A stretch of 64,000 nucleotides of DNA from Gordonia alkanivorans NBRC 16433 (GTDB taxonomy: Bacteria; Actinomycetota; Actinomycetes; Mycobacteriales; Mycobacteriaceae), in contig NZ_BACI01000117.1 in the NCBI RefSeq assembly GCF_000225505.1, positions 60,987 through 124,986 on the forward strand, written 5' to 3'. The notes below the pieces were generated by a model. That model ran no database searches. It was not told the DNA's origin and worked only from the letters and a program-made list of their open reading frames with translations. Of the stretch, positions 27,148-34,895 are shown one piece after another; the first letter of the stretch is position 1, and the number at the start of each line of letters is the position of its first letter. The position numbers and the translations under genes are program-made.

Positions 27148-28605
27148 CTATTCGGTCACTTCCGAGCGGTCGCCGCTCCACAGCGTGTGGAAGGTGCCTT
27201 CCTTGTCCACGCGCTTGTAGGTGTGGGCGCCGAAGAAGTCGCGCAGGCCCTGGGTGAGGGCGGCCGGCAGGCGCTCGGCGCGCAGGGCGTCGTAGTACGA
27301 CAGCGACGAGGCGAAGGCCGGCACCGGGATGCCGAGCAGGGTGGCGGTGGCGACGACGCGGCGCCAGCTGTCGATGCCGACCTCGACCGCTTCGCGGAAG
27401 TAGGGGGCGAGGAGCAGGCTGGGCAGCTCGGGATCGTCGGCGTAGGCCTCGCGGATGCGGTTGAGGAACTGCGCGCGGATGATGCAGCCGCCGCGCCAGA
27501 TGGTGGCAAGCGATCCGCGGTCGACGTTCCAACCGTATTCGGCGCTGCCGGCGGCGATCTGGTCGAAGCCCTGGGCGTAGGCGACGACCTTGGAGGCATA
27601 CAGCGCGGTCTTGATGTCGGCGATGAACTGCGCCTTGTCGGTGGGCGCGTCCCCGAGGTTGCCCGACGACAGGCCGCGGGCGGCGACGCGCTGGTCGGTG
27701 GCGCTGGACAGGGCGCGGGCGAAGACGGCCTCGGCGATGCCGGTGGTCGGGATGCCCAGGTCGAGCGCGGACTTCACGGTCCAGCGGCCGGTGCCCTTCT
27801 GGCCGGCGGCGTCGACGATGACGTCGACGAGCGGCTTGCCGGTCTCGGCGTCGACCTGGCTGAGCACGTCGGCGGTGATCTCGATGAGGTAGCTCTCGAG
27901 TTCGGTCCCGTTCCACTCGCGGAAGACGTCGGCGATCTCGGCGACGGGCATGTCGAGGGCCTTGCGCATCAGGTCGTAGGCCTCGCCGATGAGCTGCATG
28001 TCGGCGTACTCGATGCCGTTGTGGACCATCTTGACGAAGTGGCCGCTGCCGTCGGGACCGATGTGGGTGCAGCAGGGTTCGCCGTCGACCTGGGCGGCGA
28101 TCGACTCGAGCAGCGGGCCGAGTGATTTGTACGACTCGGCGGGTCCGCCGGGCATGATCGAGGGGCCGTTGAGGGCGCCTTCCTCACCACCGGAGATGCC
28201 GGCGCCGACGAAGTTCAGTCCACGCGCCGACATCGCCGCCTCGCGGCGGATGGTGTCGGTGTAGAGGGCGTTACCGCCGTCGATGATGATGTCGCCGGGC
28301 TCCATCGCGTCGGCGAGCTCGTTGATCACCGCGTCGGTGGCGTCGCCGGCCTTGACCATGATCAGCACGCGGCGCGGGCGCTCGAGTGCGGCGACGAACT
28401 CCGCGACCGTCTCGGTGCGGATGAAATTGCCGTCGCTGCCGTGGTTCTCGAGCAGTGCGTCGGTCTTGGCGATGCTGCGGTTGTGCAGCGCGACCGTGTA
28501 CCCGTTGCGGGCGAAGTTACGCGCGATGTTCGAACCCATGACGGCCAGACCGGTGACGCCGATCTGAGCTTTCCCGGACGGTGACGATGCCTCGACGTTG
28601 TTCAT
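27148..28605 (-). CDS. gnd: 6-phosphogluconate dehydrogenase, decarboxylating
   Basis: A 485-residue Gnd of the long, dimeric class. The Rossmann motif is GLAVMGSNIARNFARNGY, the substrate-binding strand DGGNALYTDTIRR, and the catalytic segment HNGIEYADMQLIGEAYDL. It ends HTLWSGDRSEVTE. It oxidises 6-phosphogluconate to ribulose-5-phosphate, giving NADPH in the pentose phosphate pathway. The start is supported by TAGGCT ending 7 nt upstream of the ATG (leaderless). It heads the gnd - guaB1 - CNNM - CNNM - glycosylase operon, placing NADPH production next to an NADPH-using purine salvage enzyme. Confidence 0.97.
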   Translation of the reverse strand: MNNVEASSPSGKAQIGVTGLAVMGSNIARNFARNGYTVALHNRSIAKTDALLENHGSDGNFIRTETVAEFVAALERPRRVLIMVKAGDATDAVINELADAMEPGDIIIDGGNALYTDTIRREAAMSARGLNFVGAGISGGEEGALNGPSIMPGGPAESYKSLGPLLESIAAQVDGEPCCTHIGPDGSGHFVKMVHNGIEYADMQLIGEAYDLMRKALDMPVAEIADVFREWNGTELESYLIEITADVLSQVDAETGKPLVDVIVDAAGQKGTGRWTVKSALDLGIPTTGIAEAVFARALSSATDQRVAARGLSSGNLGDAPTDKAQFIADIKTALYASKVVAYAQGFDQIAAGSAEYGWNVDRGSLATIWRGGCIIRAQFLNRIREAYADDPELPSLLLAPYFREAVEVGIDSWRRVVATATLLGIPVPAFASSLSYYDALRAERLPAALTQGLRDFFGAHTYKRVDKEGTFHTLWSGDRSEVTE

Positions 28606-28612
28606 GTCCGAC

Positions 28613-28618
28613 AGCCTA
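28613..28618 (-). promoter_or_regulatory. -10 hexamer of the gnd operon
   Basis: TAGGCT on the minus strand with 7 nt (GTCGGAC) to the ATG at 28605. No Shine-Dalgarno sequence is present, as expected for a leaderless mRNA. Confidence 0.5.
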
Positions 28619-28701
28619 TTGCCTCACGATCCGATCCGGCGATCTGCCTCACCATTCGGGCCGCGCGCGGAAGGTGTTCAACCGGTCGGGGGTTGGCGGA
28701 C

Positions 28702-29652
28702 TCAGAAAGCCGACATCAGGCGGTTGAGCTCGGTGAGCCAGGGGATCGCGACCGCGAGGGTCGGCAGCACCAGGATGACAGCGGCAGTCGCGTAGGCGCC
28801 GACCGCGATCCAGTGGGCGGGGCGGTCGTCGCGCAGGCGGTGGACGCGGGTGAGCGTGGTCGGCCCGCCGACCGCCATCGCACCGCGGGGGGCCACCGCG
28901 TCGGCGCAGGCGACGAGCGCGCGGCCGAGGGTCGTCGGTGCGGTGGCTCGGACGGCCTGGTCGTCGGCGAGCGCTTCGACGAGCAGTTCGGCGGCGCCGA
29001 GAGCGGACCTGGAACGGACGAACCGCGGGAAGGCCTCGTGCAGCGCGATGAAGGCCTCGAGCACGAGGTCGTGTCGGGCCCGTAGATGTGCGCGTTCGTG
29101 GGCGATGACGGCGATGAGCTCGTCGCGCGTCAGTCGGTGGACGACACCCTCGCTGACGACGACGCGCTGGCGCAGACCGGGGAGGCAGTAGGCGAGCGGC
29201 TGCTCGACGTCGATCATGCGGACGTCGCGGGCGTAGAGGGGGTCATCGGCGTCGGTCCGGTCGCAGCGATCGAGGATGTCGATCAGCTGGCGGTGGGCCT
29301 TGCGACGGGCGCGGGTGCGCAGTCCGACGCGGATGGTCGTGTAGAAGAGGCGGGCGCCGACCAGCAGGGTGAGGATGAAGACGCCCACGCAGGTCAGCCA
29401 CAGGGGGAGGCCGAGGCGGTCGATCTCGCGGAGCGGATGCGTCGTCGGCGTGCCGTCGGCCCCGATCACCAGGAGGTTGGCGGCGATCGCCAGGCCACAG
29501 CTGAACGCCGACAACACGGCGGCGAGTGCGATGGCCTGCCACAGCGTCATCGCCGCGCGTGGCGCTCGGATCGGCCACTGCGCCCGAGATAATGCCTCGG
29601 GTACGGGTCCGGCGAGCACCAGGCTGACGATGCCGAAGAGCAGGGCGGTCAT
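28702..29652 (-). CDS. M56-family (BlaR1-like) membrane metallopeptidase
   Basis: A 316-residue integral membrane protein. Four hydrophobic segments are visible (start to about 20, about 37-65, about 85-105, and AVILVLPTLAVAIPWL near the C-terminus). The zinc-protease motif is IAHERAHLRARHD (HExxH) at about residue 195. It has the M56 architecture of BlaR1 without a penicillin-binding sensor domain, as in Rv1845c of M. tuberculosis. It may cleave BlaI to relieve repression. It lies 47 bp downstream of blaI on the same strand, forming the usual blaI-blaR pair. Confidence 0.88.
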   Translation of the reverse strand: MTALLFGIVSLVLAGPVPEALSRAQWPIRAPRAAMTLWQAIALAAVLSAFSCGLAIAANLLVIGADGTPTTHPLREIDRLGLPLWLTCVGVFILTLLVGARLFYTTIRVGLRTRARRKAHRQLIDILDRCDRTDADDPLYARDVRMIDVEQPLAYCLPGLRQRVVVSEGVVHRLTRDELIAVIAHERAHLRARHDLVLEAFIALHEAFPRFVRSRSALGAAELLVEALADDQAVRATAPTTLGRALVACADAVAPRGAMAVGGPTTLTRVHRLRDDRPAHWIAVGAYATAAVILVLPTLAVAIPWLTELNRLMSAF

Positions 29653-29699
29653 CCGGTGGGCTTCCTCAGGGGTGGGCTGTTGGGGGTTGTGCCGCGAAT

Positions 29700-30089
29700 C
29701 TAACCGGTGTCGCGGGTTCCTCGGGCGGCTTCGAGTTCATCGAGAGCGTGGCGGAGCGCCGCGGCTTCGTCGGCACCGACCCGTCCGACGAACGAGACGA
29801 GGGCTGCGTGCCGCGATCCGGGCGCGTCGGCCTCGCTGAGTGCGTCGACCATCAGACTCGCGACCAGGTCCTCGCGGGGGTGGGTGGGGACGTACTTGTG
29901 TGCGCGGTCGTCGCGGATCTGTGTCACCAGGTTCTTCTTCGCGAGACGCTGCAGAACGGTCATGACCGTCGTGTAGGCGAGGGATCGATCCTGGGACAGT
30001 TCGGCATGCACCTGCCGGACGGTCTTCGGTTCGGAGCCCGCCCACAACGTGTCCATCACCGCGCGCTCGAGGTCGCCTAGCCCATTCAT
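29700..30089 (-). CDS. blaI: BlaI-family winged-helix repressor
   Basis: A 129-residue regulator (132 if the in-frame ATG at 30098 is used) of the BlaI/MecI family. The helix-turn-helix wording LGDLERAVMDTLW, TVRQVHAEL and AYTTVMTVLQRLAKKNLV is characteristic, and a dimerisation region with DELVASL-like EDLVASLMVDAL follows. In M. tuberculosis the equivalent Rv1846c represses blaC and its own operon until beta-lactam exposure. ATG 30089 is favoured because TAAAAT (30097-30102) ends exactly 7 nt upstream; ATG 30098 lies inside that hexamer but gives the length annotated in mycobacteria. It is divergent from the small RNA gene. Confidence 0.92.
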   Translation of the reverse strand: MNGLGDLERAVMDTLWAGSEPKTVRQVHAELSQDRSLAYTTVMTVLQRLAKKNLVTQIRDDRAHKYVPTHPREDLVASLMVDALSEADAPGSRHAALVSFVGRVGADEAAALRHALDELEAARGTRDTG

Positions 30090-30096
30090 CTTTCGC

Positions 30097-30102
30097 ATTT
30101 TA
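30097..30102 (-). promoter_or_regulatory. -10 hexamer of blaI
   Basis: TAAAAT on the minus strand, 7 nt (GCGAAAG) before the ATG at 30089. It is one base from the sigma-70 consensus TATAAT and supports a leaderless blaI transcript starting at that ATG. Confidence 0.55.
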
Positions 30103-30202
30103 CTGCTGTGCCTTCCGTTGTGCGCCCTCGGCTCACGTCTTCATCTGGTTGTCGCGTCCGCGGAGGCGATTTCGCCTTTCACGTGGCCTTACGCCCGAGC
30201 CC

Positions 30203-30231
30203 TTGACACGTTGGTAAGGCTAGCCTACATT
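30203..30231 (+). promoter_or_regulatory. sigma-70-type promoter of the small RNA gene
   Basis: TTGACA (30203-30208), a 17-nt spacer, then TACATT (30226-30231). The -35 matches the consensus perfectly and the -10 fits TANNNT, which is unusually strong for this GC-rich genome. Transcription should begin near 30238-30239, within an otherwise gene-free gap. Confidence 0.8.
30210..30228. promoter_or_regulatory. IdeR/DtxR-type iron box
   Basis: GTTGGTAAGGCTAGCCTAC matches the IdeR consensus TTAGGTTAGGCTAACCTAA at 14 of 19 positions, including the core AGGCTA and CCTA. The central AGGCTAGCCT is a perfect palindrome. It lies within the promoter spacer and touches the -10 box, so a bound iron-loaded repressor would block transcription. 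The RNA should therefore be made under iron starvation. Confidence 0.72.
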
Positions 30232-30238
30232 AAGTGTC

Positions 30239-30334
30239 ACGTCGGACCGCGCGAGAGTCCTGAGGGCTGCAGAGACCCCCGGTTCACGTCACGGAGGGCC
30301 CCGCATCTCATCGAGGTGCGGGGCCTTCCGCTTT
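30239..30334 (+). ncRNA. mrsI: MrsI-like iron-responsive small RNA
   Basis: A transcript of about 96 nt is bounded by a strong promoter with an overlapping iron box and by an intrinsic terminator. It has no plausible reading frame with a ribosome binding site. An internal 5-bp stem-loop (AGTCC-TGA-GGGCT, 30256-30268) is followed by a single-stranded C-rich stretch (GAGACCCCCGG), then the terminator hairpin. In M. tuberculosis the IdeR-controlled sRNA MrsI (ncRv11846) lies between Rv1846c (blaI) and Rv1847 (thioesterase). This RNA lies between exactly those two orthologues, on the same strand. MrsI represses iron-using genes when iron is scarce. Homology is inferred from synteny and promoter logic; I have not aligned the sequences. 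Confidence 0.78.
30297..30334 (+). terminator. intrinsic terminator of the small RNA
   Basis: A 13-bp stem (GGCCCCGCATCTC, 30297-30309, with GAGGTGCGGGGCC, 30313-30325; one G-T wobble) and a 3-nt ATC loop are followed by a modest T-rich tail TTCCGCTTT. Confidence 0.85.
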
Positions 30335-30418
30335 CACTGGACAGACAACGCCGGGGCCGGCATCGGTGTTCCCGGGTCGGTATCGCGAACGCCGGACGGC
30401 CGTGCCAATGTTGACGCC

Positions 30419-30841
30419 ATGACTGCGAACAGTGCGGACGAGATCCTCCGGAACTCCTTCGGCAAGGGACTCGACGGCGTGCTCGGACTCGAGGTCGTCG
30501 AGGCGGGTCCGGATCGGATCGTCGCCACCATGGAGATCACCGAGAGTCACCATCAGCCGTTCGGGATCGTCCACGGCGGCGTCTACTGCGCGATCGGTGA
30601 GAGCGTGGCGAGCATGAGCGGATTCATCTGGCTGCAGGAGACCGGCATCGGCGGTCACGCGGTCGGCGTCAACAACAACACCGACTTCCTCAAGTCCGTC
30701 AGCGCCGGCACGGTCACCGCGACGTCGACGCCGATCCACCGCGGTCGGCGTCAGCAGCTGTGGGCCGTCGACATGGTTGATCAGGATGGCACGCTGCTCG
30801 CCAGGACCCAGGTGCGACTCCAGAACATCGAAGCCCGGTAA
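30419..30841 (+). CDS. PaaI-type hotdog thioesterase
   Basis: A 140-residue hotdog-fold protein of the PaaI/YbgC-like acyl-CoA thioesterase group. It has the motif HHQPFGIVHGGVYCAIGESVAS, in which HGG and a downstream acidic residue form the active site, and the strand GGHAVGVNNNTDFLKSV. It corresponds to Rv1847, next to the urease operon; the natural substrate is unknown. The ATG follows CAATGT by 7 nt, a possible leaderless promoter. The sRNA terminator lies 85 bp upstream and so isolates it from that transcript. Confidence 0.88.
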   Translation: MTANSADEILRNSFGKGLDGVLGLEVVEAGPDRIVATMEITESHHQPFGIVHGGVYCAIGESVASMSGFIWLQETGIGGHAVGVNNNTDFLKSVSAGTVTATSTPIHRGRRQQLWAVDMVDQDGTLLARTQVRLQNIEAR

Positions 30842-31026
30842 CCGGTCGGAGCTCGTCTCGCGAATCCCGGTCCGAGCGGTCACGGTCTCACCGCCGGAGT
30901 ACTGATCTCGCGATCACCGGCGAACCCGGTGGCCGTCGGCGAGCCGAGGCCTCCTCGGCGTGGCAGGATGTCTCCACTGCCATCAACGACGACCACCCGG
31001 TCGGCCATCTGCGAGGAGCGAACTCG

Positions 31027-31329
31027 GTGCGACTGTCGCCGCATGAACAAGAACGGCTGTTGATCTCGTATGCGGCCGAGCTCGCGCGACGGCGGCAGGC
31101 GCGCGGCCTGAAGCTCAATCACCCCGAGGCGGTCGCGCTCATCACCGATCATGTTCTGGAGGGGGCCCGCGACGGTAGGTCGGTGGCCGAGCTCATGACC
31201 TCCGGTCGTGAGGTGCTCGGACGCGACGACGTGATGGACGGCGTGCCCGAGATGCTGCACGACGTCCAGGTCGAGGCGACGTTCCCGGACGGCACCAAGC
31301 TGGTGACCGTCCACGACCCGATCGCCTGA
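31027..31329 (+). CDS. ureA: urease subunit gamma
   Basis: A 100-residue UreA with the family opening MRLSPHEQERLLISYAAELARRR, LNHPEAVALITDHVLEGARDG and the ending VTVHDPI. It is the smallest structural subunit of the nickel enzyme that hydrolyses urea to ammonia and carbamate. GTG 31027 is preceded by GAGGAG (31012-31017). It is the first gene of ureABCFGD. The 185-bp gap upstream holds its promoter; I found no clear nitrogen-control site there. Confidence 0.97.
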   Translation: MRLSPHEQERLLISYAAELARRRQARGLKLNHPEAVALITDHVLEGARDGRSVAELMTSGREVLGRDDVMDGVPEMLHDVQVEATFPDGTKLVTVHDPIA

Positions 31330-31374
31330 ACTCCGCTCCGCCAACCGATCTCCAGCTGTCGAAGAGAGGCCGAG

Positions 31375-31764
31375 ATGTCGGCTACGCCACCCACTGCCAC
31401 ACGCTCCTCGCTCGTCCCGGGCGAGGTGATCCCCGCCGAGGGCACGATCGAGTTGAACGCCGGCGCGGACGTGGTCGAGTTGAGCGTCGTCAACTCCGGT
31501 GATCGCCCGGTGCAGGTCGGCAGCCACGTCCACTTCCCTCAGTCCAACGCCGCCCTCGACTTCGATCGCGCGCTCGCGCACGGACGGCGCCTCGACATCC
31601 CGGCCGGCACCGCCGTGCGGTTCGAGCCGGGGATCGAGATGACCGTGGGTCTCGTCCCGCTCGGGGGAACCCGTGAGGTGTACGGGATCTCGATGGATCC
31701 GCCGGGTGAATGCGGGCCGGTGGGCTCGCCGGCGCGCACGACCGACGCCGACGGGAGCAAGTGA
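31375..31764 (+). CDS. ureB: urease subunit beta
   Basis: A 129-residue UreB, slightly longer than the usual 101-106 residues owing to extra residues at both ends (MSATPPTATRSSL and GSPARTTDADGSK). The core is intact: PGEVIPAEGTIELNAG, VNSGDRPVQVGSHVHFPQSN, NAALDFDRALAHGRRLDIPAGTAVRFEPG. It packs with UreA and UreC in the urease trimer. It lies 45 bp after ureA and 1 nt before ureC. Confidence 0.97.
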   Translation: MSATPPTATRSSLVPGEVIPAEGTIELNAGADVVELSVVNSGDRPVQVGSHVHFPQSNAALDFDRALAHGRRLDIPAGTAVRFEPGIEMTVGLVPLGGTREVYGISMDPPGECGPVGSPARTTDADGSK

Positions 31765-31765
31765 C

Positions 31766-33484
31766 ATGGCGACACTCGGACGCGACCGCTACGCGCAGCT
31801 CTTCGGTCCGACGACCGGCGACCGGATCCGACTCGCCGACACCGATTTGCTCATCGAGGTCACCGACGACCTCTCGGGCGGACCCGGCCGTGCGGGCGAG
31901 GAGGCGGTCTTCGGCGGCGGCAAGGTGATCCGTGAGTCGATGGGCCAGAGCCGGGCGACCCGCGCCGACGGGGCGCCCGACACGATCATCACCGGCGTCG
32001 TCATTCTCGATCACTGGGGAATCATCAAGGCGGACCTGGGAATCCGCGGCGGACGCATCGTCGCGATGGGCAAGGCCGGCAACCCCGACACGATGGACGG
32101 CATCCACCCCGACCTCGTCATCGGACCGTCGACCGAGATCATCGCCGGCAACGGCAAGATCGTCACCGCCGGCGCCATCGACTGCCACGTGCACTTCATC
32201 TGCCCGCAGATCATGGACGAGGCACTCGGCAACGGCATCACGACGCTGATCGGCGGCGGTACCGGTCCGGCCGAGGGCAGCAAGGCGACCACCGTCACGC
32301 CGGGCGCCTGGCACCTCGCGTCGATCCTCGCCGCGACCGACCACTGGCCGATGAACATCGCCCTGCTGGGCAAGGGCAACACGGTCAGCGCCGCGGCCAT
32401 GCACGAGCAGATCCGCGCGGGCGCTTCGGGTTTCAAGTTGCACGAGGACTGGGGGAGCACCCCCGCCGCGATCGACGCGTGCCTGCGGGTCGCCGACGAG
32501 ACCGGGGTGCAGGTCGCACTCCACTCCGACACCCTGAACGAGGCGGGCTTCGTGGAGAGCACGCTCGGCGCGATCGCCGGCCGCAGCATCCACGCGTACC
32601 ACACCGAAGGTGCCGGCGGCGGCCACGCGCCCGACATCATCACGGTCGCGGCATATCCCAATGTGCTTCCGTCGTCGACGAATCCGACGCGACCGCACAC
32701 CGTGAACACCCTCGACGAACACCTCGACATGCTGATGGTGTGCCACCACCTCAACCCGACGGTGCCGGAGGACCTGGCCTTCGCGGAGAGCCGGATCCGG
32801 CCGTCGACCATCGCCGCCGAGGACCTGCTCCACGACCTCGGTGCGATCTCGATGATCGGCTCGGACTCGCAGGCGATGGGACGCATCGGCGAGGTGGTCC
32901 TGCGCACCTGGCAGACCGCACACGTCATGAAGCGCAAGCGCGGTGCGCTTCCTGGTGACGGTCGCGCCGACAACAACCGGGCCCGGCGGTACATCGCCAA
33001 GTACACGATCTGCCCGGCCGTCGCGCACGGCTTCGACGACGAGATCGGGTCAGTCGAGGTCGGCAAGCTGGCCGACCTGGTCCTCTGGGATCCGGCATTC
33101 TTCGGCGTCCGGCCCGATCTGGTGATCAAGGGCGGCGCGATCGCGTGGGCCGCGATGGGCGACGCGAACGCGTCGATCCCCACCCCGCAACCGGTCCTGC
33201 CTCGCCCGATGTTCGGTGCCGCACCGAAACTGGCGGCCGCGACATCGGTGAGTTTCGTCGCCCCCGGCGCGGACCCCGACCTCGCCGAACGGATCGGCGT
33301 CGATCGTCGTCTGGTCCCGGTCAAGAACACCCGAGGCGTCGGCAAGGCCGACATGGTGAACAACGACGCGTGCCCGACGATCGAGGTCGACCCCGACACG
33401 TTCACGGTGAAGGTCGACGGCGAGGTGTGGGATGCCGAACCGGTGTCCGAACTCCCGATGGCACAGCGGTATTTCCTGTTCTGA
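31766..33484 (+). CDS. ureC: urease subunit alpha (catalytic)
   Basis: A 572-residue catalytic subunit. The two-nickel site is complete: HVHF near residue 135, carbamylated lysine K224 in GFKLHEDWG, the HSDTLNEAGF and HTEGAGGGHAPD histidines, and the mobile flap with MVCHHLNP. The ATG at 31766 follows the ureB stop by 1 nt and gives the standard N-terminus; an open frame from 31673 is read-through of ureB. It ends MAQRYFLF and overlaps the ureF start (TGATG). Confidence 0.98.
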   Translation: MATLGRDRYAQLFGPTTGDRIRLADTDLLIEVTDDLSGGPGRAGEEAVFGGGKVIRESMGQSRATRADGAPDTIITGVVILDHWGIIKADLGIRGGRIVAMGKAGNPDTMDGIHPDLVIGPSTEIIAGNGKIVTAGAIDCHVHFICPQIMDEALGNGITTLIGGGTGPAEGSKATTVTPGAWHLASILAATDHWPMNIALLGKGNTVSAAAMHEQIRAGASGFKLHEDWGSTPAAIDACLRVADETGVQVALHSDTLNEAGFVESTLGAIAGRSIHAYHTEGAGGGHAPDIITVAAYPNVLPSSTNPTRPHTVNTLDEHLDMLMVCHHLNPTVPEDLAFAESRIRPSTIAAEDLLHDLGAISMIGSDSQAMGRIGEVVLRTWQTAHVMKRKRGALPGDGRADNNRARRYIAKYTICPAVAHGFDDEIGSVEVGKLADLVLWDPAFFGVRPDLVIKGGAIAWAAMGDANASIPTPQPVLPRPMFGAAPKLAAATSVSFVAPGADPDLAERIGVDRRLVPVKNTRGVGKADMVNNDACPTIEVDPDTFTVKVDGEVWDAEPVSELPMAQRYFLF

Positions 33485-34158
33485 TGTCCGACCGTCCGGA
33501 ACCGCCGCCGTCCTCGCCCGCGCCCGCCCCGTTGGCGATGATGTTGTCGCTGGCGGACTCCCGGCTGCCGGTCGGCGGGCACGTGCACTCCGGTGGTGTC
33601 GAGCAGGCGATTGCCGACGGATTCATCCGTACGGCAGCCGATCTCGCCGACTTCCTGTACCGCCGCGTGACGACGAGCGGTCTCGTCGCGGCATCGGTCG
33701 CCGCCGCGGTCGCCGACGGCGTGATCGAAGTCGGCGCGGCGCAACGAGAGATGGACGCCCGCACCCCGTCGGCCGCGGCCCGGAAGGCCTCGCTCGCGCA
33801 GGGTCGCGGGATGGTCCGGCTCGCGCGCCGGATGTTCCCCGACCACGACTGGTCGGCGCATCGGCCGACGACACATCTGCCGGTGATCAGCGGATCGATC
33901 GGCGCGGCGTCGTCGCTGTCCGGATTCCACACCGCACTGGTCCTCGTGTACACGACGATGAGCGGGTCGGCGACCGCCGGCCAGCGCCTGCTCGCCCTGG
34001 ACCCGGCGGATGTGTCGATCATGATCGCCGATCTCGGCGCCGAATGTGAACGCGTCGCGGCCGAGGCGGCGGTGGGCCTCGCCGATACGTCGGACCCGGT
34101 CCTCGACATCTTCGCCGAACGTCATGAGCGGCAACCGATGCCGCTCTTCATGTCCTGA
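33484..34158 (+). CDS. ureF: urease accessory protein UreF
   Basis: A 224-residue all-helical accessory protein with the family phrases LADSRLPVGGHVHSGGVEQAI, GRGMVRLARRMF and PVISGSIGAAS. UreF works with UreD and UreG to deliver nickel and carbon dioxide to apo-urease and acts as the gate for UreG GTPase. The first 20 residues are proline-rich. The ATG overlaps the ureC stop, so translation is coupled. Confidence 0.93.
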   Translation: MSDRPEPPPSSPAPAPLAMMLSLADSRLPVGGHVHSGGVEQAIADGFIRTAADLADFLYRRVTTSGLVAASVAAAVADGVIEVGAAQREMDARTPSAAARKASLAQGRGMVRLARRMFPDHDWSAHRPTTHLPVISGSIGAASSLSGFHTALVLVYTTMSGSATAGQRLLALDPADVSIMIADLGAECERVAAEAAVGLADTSDPVLDIFAERHERQPMPLFMS

Positions 34159-34206
34159 ACTACCCGCAGGTACCTGACTTGTGGGTCCGACCAAGAGGAG
34201 TCAACG

Positions 34207-34893
34207 ATGCCCCCGCATCTCATCGACGGGCAGCCCCACAGCCACGACCACGACCGGCCCCGCCGGAAGCGTGAACCCGGTGAGGCGCTGCGCATCGGCG
34301 TCGGCGGTCCCGTCGGGTCCGGCAAGACCGCCCTCGTCGCGGCACTCTGCCGCCAGCTGCGCGACGAGCTGTCGGTGGCCGTGCTGACCAACGACATCTA
34401 CACCACCGAGGATGCGGACTTCCTCCGCCGCAACGCGGTTCTGCCCGACGAGCGGATCACCGCCGTGCAGACCGGCGGATGCCCGCACACCGCGATCCGC
34501 GACGACATCACCGCGAACCTCGATGCCATCGACGACCTCGTCGAGGCGAACCCGCCGCTCGACCTCATTCTGGTCGAGTCCGGTGGTGACAACCTCACCG
34601 CGACGTTCTCGACGGGCCTCATCGACGTCCAGATCTTCGTGATCGACGTGGCCGGCGGCGACAAGGTCCCGCGCAAGGGCGGTCCGGGCGTCACCTTCTC
34701 GGATCTGCTGGTGATCAACAAGACCGATCTCGCCGAGCGCGTCAACGCCGACCTCGGGGTCATGCGTCGCGATGCCGACAAGGTTCGCGAGGGGCGTCCG
34801 ACGGCGATGATCTCGCTGACCGACGATCCGGCGGCGACCGATGTGCTGGCCTGGGTGCGCGAGCAGCTCGCCGCGCCCGTGACGGCCAGGTAG
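34207..34893 (+). CDS. ureG: urease accessory GTPase UreG
   Basis: A 228-residue SIMIBI-class GTPase. P-loop GPVGSGKT lies at residues 34-41, followed by TNDIYTTEDADFL, the metal-binding CPH in TGGCPHTAIRDD and the NKTD base-recognition motif. The N-terminus is histidine-rich (HLIDGQPHSHDHD), which may help bind nickel; no ureE metallochaperone gene is present in the operon. It starts 48 bp after ureF with an AAGAGG ribosome binding site. Confidence 0.97.
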   Translation: MPPHLIDGQPHSHDHDRPRRKREPGEALRIGVGGPVGSGKTALVAALCRQLRDELSVAVLTNDIYTTEDADFLRRNAVLPDERITAVQTGGCPHTAIRDDITANLDAIDDLVEANPPLDLILVESGGDNLTATFSTGLIDVQIFVIDVAGGDKVPRKGGPGVTFSDLLVINKTDLAERVNADLGVMRRDADKVREGRPTAMISLTDDPAATDVLAWVREQLAAPVTAR

Positions 34894-34895
34894 CG

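Noticed and set aside
32011..34194. 727-codon ORF antisense to ureC and ureF
   Set aside because: A codon shadow of the urease genes with low-complexity product.
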